Below, piece after piece: positions 57,816 to 64,000 of a stretch of 64,000 nucleotides of DNA. The notes beneath the pieces were generated by a model that was not told where the DNA came from, did no database searches, and worked only from the letters and a program-made list of their open reading frames with translations. Positions within the stretch are counted from its first letter, which is position 1, and each line of letters opens with the position of its first letter. Origin of the DNA: Argentina anserina (Eukaryota; Streptophyta; Magnoliopsida; Rosales; Rosaceae); contig NC_065873.1 in the NCBI RefSeq assembly GCF_933775445.1, positions 11,098,001-11,162,000 on the forward strand, in the 5' to 3' direction. Made by a program: the position numbers and the translations under genes.

Positions 57816-58250
57816 GTTCATTCAATTTGACATCTTTAGTGATTGATAATTAACTACACTTAGTTAAGATACCACTGATTAAATACTATAGTCTATGTGT
57901 GGTCAGTTATAGTTAAGATATCAGTGATTAAAACTTATGGTTTTTGTGAGAGGTCATATACGGTATATTTATAATTTTTGTTTGTCATCCAATGGGTGTG
58001 TGGTTCTTTTTCCCATTCAAACGATAAAAGTATCTATCAAGCTGAAATAGGCAGGTAGATGAAATATATACACTGTGAATTTAGATAGTGATTTTTCCTT
58101 CTTCTTTTATTGCTACAAATTCATTTAATTTTTGTGTGTTTTATTAATGAGTACCTGTTGTGTGTTCTCATCTGTAGGTTGGTGCTATTCTGGCTACTTT
58201 GTGATAGCAGAACCTTTTGGTGGGGACTGCAGGCTACCACCTCCTTTGCG
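57816..58250. other. Intron-like remnant
   Basis: AT-rich, no supported exon. Confidence 0.4.
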
Positions 58251-58422
58251 CCATTACACAAAAGTGCATGTTCTTGGATAGATTTTGATAATGTTTCAGC
58301 TATGCTTGAAGCTGCAAGGTGAGTTTTCCAAAGCATCCATTACACAAAAGTGCATGTTCTTGGACAGATTTTGTTAATGTTTCAGCTATGCTTGAAGCTG
58401 CAAGGTGAGTTTTCTAAAGCTG
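58251..58422. repeat. 86-bp tandem duplication
   Basis: CCATTACACAAAAGTGCATG starts at 58251 and again at 58337. Each copy runs through GCTATGCTTGAAGCTGCAAG to GTGAGTTTTC, and a third, partial AGCTGCAAGGTGAGTTTTC follows. The repeated CAAG|GTGAGT looks like a splice donor. Identity is high, so the duplication is fairly recent. Confidence 0.9.
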
Positions 58423-61400
58423 CAAGGTGAGTTTTCAGCTATTTGTGCATTTTGGAGGTACCTCTTTAATGATCCAGGATTTCTGTGTTCAATTCTGCAT
58501 TTTGATAGTTATTTTTCTTTGGAGATGTTTTCAGTAAGGGTTGTATAGCTAATGGATCAGTGTATCTTTTATTTGGTTTTGCAGTTTTGTTTTGGCATCC
58601 GTTTGCATTTGGATATAGACTGTTGGTACTTAGTACTGTGTCACTTGGAATTTGAGGAAGGCACAAGTCAGCTGAACTTGGGAAAGTTTTTTGGATTTGT
58701 AAGTAATGTCTTTAAATTTTTCCTATTATTGTTTTAAATTTTGAAATTGATTGGGTAGAGCTGCTATGTTTCCTGCATATATTTGATATTAGGGAATGAC
58801 TCAACTGCATTTAATCTTACAGTATCAAGCCATTTCTGTTACAGGTATGACTTATTTGTTATACTGACATTGATTGTTGTTGAGTGCAAGGGTCATGTCT
58901 ATCTATTTCATGCAATGAGTATTGTGTTTTGTTAATGATGACTCACTTGGTCATAGATGGTACCAAATGGAAATTAATTTATATATCCGCATAGCCTGCA
59001 TTCCAAATTTTCCAGTAAATTCAAACATTGAGTATCATGTTTTGTTAGTTGATGACTCGACCATAGTTTATACAAAATGAAAAGTAAACGAGCTACTAAC
59101 ATAGCTTGCATTCTATAGAGTAATAGTGTTTGATATGATGACTGCTTTGTAAATTATTTCTAATTAATGATAGTTGAGAGGGTTACATCACTTTATGAAA
59201 ATTGTACCAATAATTATTACTTCAAATTTACTTAGATGAAGAGACGCAACTCTACAGTAGGTGTGTATAAATTGTCCACCCTTTAAAATCAAATTATTGA
59301 AGTTTATTGGAAAATATTTGTGATTAATTTGTTTCTTTGGATTTTGGTTTGCAATGTCTGAAATTAAAGATAGATCAGGCAGAAGATGCTAATAAGATGG
59401 ATAAGCCGAACTACATATTCTTCACCCGTGATGTTCTGGGCTGCTGAAGGTATTATTGCAGTATCTTTATTGCTCAACATATATGTATTAAAGCTGCCTG
59501 TTAACTGGGTGATTGAATTGTAATATCTTAAAGGTTAGATTCCCTGGTTCATGCTTGAATTGAACATATGTCATGTCTTCTTTGTAAAATTGGATCTCTG
59601 ATCATGCAGTTGAAGCCTGCAAGTCTTAGCAATTGGTCATTTCAGTAAGGTGAGCAACCTTCCATCGGTCTCTACAAACTATTTCAATATTGATGATGGA
59701 ATGGGTTTGAATTGACATGAATTTGGACTAATCATGAGTGACTGTCATATTATTATATGGTACGTGGTGATTACCCAAGGTATCTATATGTTATCAGTTT
59801 TTTTAATTTATTTGTATTTTGTAATTTTTTGTGTGGTAACTTTACTGTTGTAAATTTTGATTCAAAGAACAGAGTGGTAAGTGACCTGATAATGAATATT
59901 CTATGGCTGATTATGATTGTGTTTGTGATTTGTTTTTATTTTTTATTTTTTTTATTGTTTCATGGGAGAGTACACTCAGTAAGAGGATTACATGGGGTAA
60001 CAAAATTGAACTAGGATTTGGTTTTTGATTATTTTGGGTTTTTGTAGGCAATGACTATGCTTTGGTTTATCCTCCTTAATTTTTATTTTCTTGGGATGAC
60101 GATCTTTAGTGTACCAATTGAGTCAAGTTCATGTCGAGAGTTGAAACTAAGAGGTCATATTGAATTATGGTAACATGTAGTTTAAAGTTTACATCAAAAT
60201 TAGTCTATCATGTGTGTGAGTGATGGAATTTGCATTCCAGATGCCCCAAATTAATTCAAATTCATTTATAATTTATGCTTGTATATGTGCTTCTAATTAT
60301 TGCTTGTATGAGTGATGGAACTCATGCTTTTGAAGTGGGATTTCTGATAATTCATTACTGATTCTGATGTATATTCAATTTGATGTGGTTGTTTGAGCGA
60401 GGCAATTTTACAAGAAGGGAGATCAATTTTTCAGAGTTTTATTGTGGTATTGTGATTAAGAAAGTCCAAAGTTTTGCTATCTGTTTCTTCTCCCTCTTTG
60501 TGTAAGGTTGGTACTGTACTTTGCAAATTTGGTGAGAATTGATAATTTTTTCACCTGTAATGTTCATCAATAAAATAGATGGCCTCTTAAAATTGTGCTT
60601 TTTCAGTTTTAAATCTCCATAAGCAACTTGATGAAAAGTGTACATGAATTAGGGATCTCTATATTTTCATAAACTTATTTAGTAAGTCTAAATACACATG
60701 CTGGTTATTTAGGGAAGTTCTACGATTCTAGATAAACATTTTTACTGATCAATATAGTTTTGGATGTGAATTGTTATGACTGTATAATTGTATTTTGGTT
60801 TTAGTAATTTGATTTCCATTCTTGCTTGAAGATAGTGAGTAAGAGCAGTTTCTATCCATTACGGTCATTTTTCTTCATCCACTTTACATCAAAGTTAGTA
60901 CCAGTTGTTTACTTTATTATTTGATTTTTCATTTTGTTTCAGGTTTTTTAAGGAGTGGATATGTTTAACTGATCTGGAAATTTTTATAAATTGAGTTTCA
61001 AGTTTATTATAATCTGCGGACTTTGAACTATGGTTGATGATAACGCCGGATGAAGCTACTGATTTAAATACGTTGCTTAAGTTTTTCAACTTATATGGAA
61101 TTTATGTGTCTCCTCTTTAAAATTTAGGGGTAGTTATTAAAAGAATTTGAAGGTACATGTGCATATTAATTTATCAGGTTCATGTTTTACTGCTTGGCTC
61201 ATATATATACGATTCTTATCTTTGACCTCTGAAACTTTCTAGTAATTTTCATCTTCCCTTCTGGAATCGATTCTTACCTTTCCTTCTTCAGATTCAAATG
61301 TTGCATCATTACGTACACGTTTAGTGATAGTCTCCTTAGTATGTCATTCTTCATGCTTTTAACGACTTATAATAGTCTGGTTAATGTTTTTATTTTGGCT

Positions 61401-62826
61401 TATGGGTTTCTTAGAATTTCTATGCTCTTGCTTACTTGTTTTGGGTTTTGGGATAATTTGCCTGGAGTTTCTTCCCTACCAATGAGTGTCATTTCCAACA
61501 CTCTTCTTCTTTGACGGCACTACCAGGTTTACCTTAACATACTGAGTTAAAAATTCAATTCAGTTTTGATTATGGTTTAAGATCCTCTAATGCCTTTGCC
61601 TGTTTTTTGCTTTACCTCAATTGTCAAAAGATGTTTTGAGTGTTGTAGCTCATGACCCTTTTGCTAAATAAATGTATGACTGGAACGTAAGGAATCAAAA
61701 TCTACTAATCTGATACCCAAAATCTGAGCAAAGTGTGCAGTGTATCACAATAACCTTTTACAATAAAAAGAATCACGAAAAGAAAGCGGATATGCATGTA
61801 ACAAAATATATCCACTTTACAATATTATTCCATGGATTCTCGTATTTTCATTTTGTGTGGAGCTGTGATCATTCGTAGCCAATTCACAGGTAGTTTATTA
61901 GATCGAGGCAGTCATGAGGTGTGGCACGTAGTCTGTTGTTTATGGTCCATTATATGTTATAACTCTTCAAACTCCTCTTCAGTGTTATTTCTTTTTTTTT
62001 GAAATTTTCTTTTTTCCAGACTATAAAACCTTTTAAATGCCCACTTATGACTATAGTGGTTTATGATATTTACAACACTGCATTCTTTTCTCAATTCTTG
62101 CGAGTAAGGGAGCCATTTTGCGTTTGAGCCTTTCTCACTGTGATATGTACATAACTCTGAAGAATTTGGGAATTGATGAAGAAGGGTGTAGTATTAAAAC
62201 AAACTGATTGAGGTATGGGTCTCTGTTTTCGTTTACATTTGAAGCTCCATATCCTCTGCACTTGCATTTATCAACCTGGATTGCACGGTTATTATATTGA
62301 GATATGACTTACTACCCTGCATGCTGATGTTAGGATTATTAATGCATATCAGATGATATTATTACTAAATGATTGGGATGTTATTTATGAACTCAAAATT
62401 TTAGATTCAACCACTGTATATAGTTTTACTTATGTGATTGATTCTGTCTTGTGTTGCAGTGTTTGAAATTGACGCACAAGATGCTAAAAAGATGGATAAG
62501 ATGAGCTATGCGTTGGTGGTTGAAACTTATGCGTTGGTGGTTGTGGCAGGTTTGTTTTGGTTGTGACAGCAATGCCAATTATAAATTCAATTATAAACTA
62601 ACTGCGGAACACAAGGTAAATAAATTGAGTGGTTGAGCAATTAAGGGGATCTGATGGAATTTCGAGTTGCAGCTTTACGTGTGCTGAATGAATTTGGGTT
62701 TTCAATAAACAAAATCAAAATTAAAAATTCATTTTGCAATCAACCTAAATGATGATACAATGTAGACAACACATGGAGTAATTGAAAATTTATGAAAATA
62801 AATGAATTGAGACTATCTGAATTTGG
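58423..62826. other. Long AT-rich region between the two erlin-like copies
   Basis: No intact gene. Two related exon-like segments occur near 59372-59447 and 62461-62550, each with an AGATGCTAAWAAGATGGATAAG core; their origin was not recognised. Frames at 58110-58322, 59757-60014 and elsewhere are AT-driven and lack domains. Confidence 0.45.
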
Positions 62827-64000
62827 ATCATGTCTCAGAAGGTCATGTTGGAGTTGTTCTTTTTAAGACTATTACTGCTGATACAGGTACTTTGCATTGC
62901 ACAGTTCCTCGTTTGCATTGTTCTTTAACTTGGCCTATATCTCACTTATTGTAAAATTTAGGATTTCATCTCAAGCTGTCTCTAATAACCCAGTATGACC
63001 ATGTTCAAGTCACCCTTCAGATCGATCAAGTAATTTTCTGATCGAACCTCTGAAGATTGATAATTTTGTCTTTCCAATCTTTCACTTTAACCACTAGTAA
63101 TTTTTTTTCAGGTGAGGGATATTCCATGCGGTAGAAAAGGGGTCATGATCGACTTTGAGATGATTGAGGTACATATTATGAGCCATTACTGTTAATGTCA
63201 ATTGAGATGTGATAACGTATAATGCCAAAAAAAAAGAAAGATGTAATGTGCAAATAGTCGCAATCTATATACACTGATTTGGCTGCCTTTTTTCAGGTGG
63301 TGAAAAAACTGCGTAAGGAATATGTGTACATGACACTTCTCAATTATGGTGTGCACTATGACAAGAGATGGATCTATGAGATTAATCAGTTCTGCAGCTT
63401 GAATTCTCTTCAAGATGTCGATCTATATTGATGTGTTTGATCAGGTAAGCTGTAGTCCTAAACTTCATAGTCTTTTATAAAGAGTTAATAATGATTTATT
63501 CGTGTATGTTTTTGTACACCAGTAGTATACATCTATCCCTTTTTGGTTTGTGTTGTAAACCAGAGGATTGTTACATAACTTAGGGAATTTATTTTTATTG
63601 GCTCTGGCATTGGATTTTATGTTGTCCACTTAGTGGCCAATCATATTTGCTAGTGTAGTTTTCCACAAAATAGTTGTTGATTAAGTGATGTGGTATTCTG
63701 CATATATACTGAGGTTCTAGTGCTATCGAGGAGTTAGATTATTAGGATCATTCATTATTTTATGCAAATGTTGGAAAATCTCATTTTGGTGACCTCTTTT
63801 GTTGTATGATTTTGTTGCCTGGTCTTATGTTGTCTCTTTATTATATCCGCAACCTTTTCATTTTTGTTTGTTCATATACACTTATGTTGCAGATTGATGA
63901 GAGGTTGAAAGATACTCTTCACGTTGACTGTACCAGATATGACCCAGTTATCAAAATTATAAATGTGCGTGTCACAAAGCCATAGATTCCTGATAATATT
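62827..64000 (+). pseudogene. Erlin-like (SPFH domain) pseudogene, copy 2, runs off window
   Basis: Exon remnants parallel copy 1: about 62827-62886 (SEGHVGVVLFKTITADT), 62962-63029 (GFHLKLSLITQYDHVQVTLQ), 63112-63168 (VRDIPCGRKGVMIDFEMIE), 63297-63444 (VVKKLRKEYVYMTLLNYG ... SLQDV) and from 63893 (IDERLKDTLHVDCTRYDPV). It keeps the KLRKEY and KDTLHVDC segments that copy 1 lost. Lesions: an extra 4 bases in GATGTC(GATC)TATATTG causing a stop, a TAG after VRVTKP near 63983, and the same five-residue loss after HVGV as copy 1. The intron site corresponding to the chromovirus insertion is uninterrupted (63701-63733). Confidence 0.88.

Overview
This is plant nuclear DNA: intron-containing genes with GT..AG junctions, plant-specific regulators (a STOP1-type zinc-finger factor and a PS1-type FHA/PINc protein), and dense nested LTR retrotransposons of plant Copia, chromovirus and gag-only types plus hAT DNA transposons. 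A eudicot is likely; I cannot fix the genus from sequence alone. No prokaryotic gene, CRISPR array or tRNA/rRNA gene was seen.

Layout. 1-2378: 5' part of a decayed Copia element on the minus strand. Its insertion cut an exon of a plastid-type putative rRNA methylase gene (exons scattered over 2379-8297, minus strand), which also has an in-frame stop and a 2.7-kb solo chromovirus LTR (4582-7292) in an intron. 8538-11655: a decayed hAT transposon with a perfect 8-bp target-site duplication. 11664-15050: repeat-rich DNA with two minisatellites. 15050-30701: a transposon nest containing a hAT-like element abutting a 2.7-kb LTR, two solo LTRs of one TGATA..TATCA family, a small LTR element with PBS and PPT but no coding capacity, and a second non-coding LTR element (25189-30701) carrying a nested solo LTR.

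31400-38000 is the only intact genic island: STOP1-like (plus strand, with a 5'-UTR intron) converges on a seven-exon PS1-like gene (minus strand). STOP1 proteins act in proton and aluminium tolerance; PS1 proteins control meiosis II spindle orientation. They share no pathway that I know of.

38530-45092: an inverted LTR fragment and a gag-only LTR element (39676-45092, TSD CACGA). 47100-64000: a gene graveyard with an RPL18a pseudogene and two partial, tandem erlin (SPFH) pseudogenes. A partly deleted chromovirus (50414-57059) sits in an intron of the first copy. The second copy keeps the empty insertion site, so the insertion and a later rearrangement can be read at base resolution.

No clearly new biochemical system was found. 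The most useful observations are the rearranged chromovirus with a duplicated 18-bp target flank, the stepwise destruction of the methylase gene, three repeated KEN motifs in the PS1 linker, and a 300-bp near-palindrome at 2710-3012.
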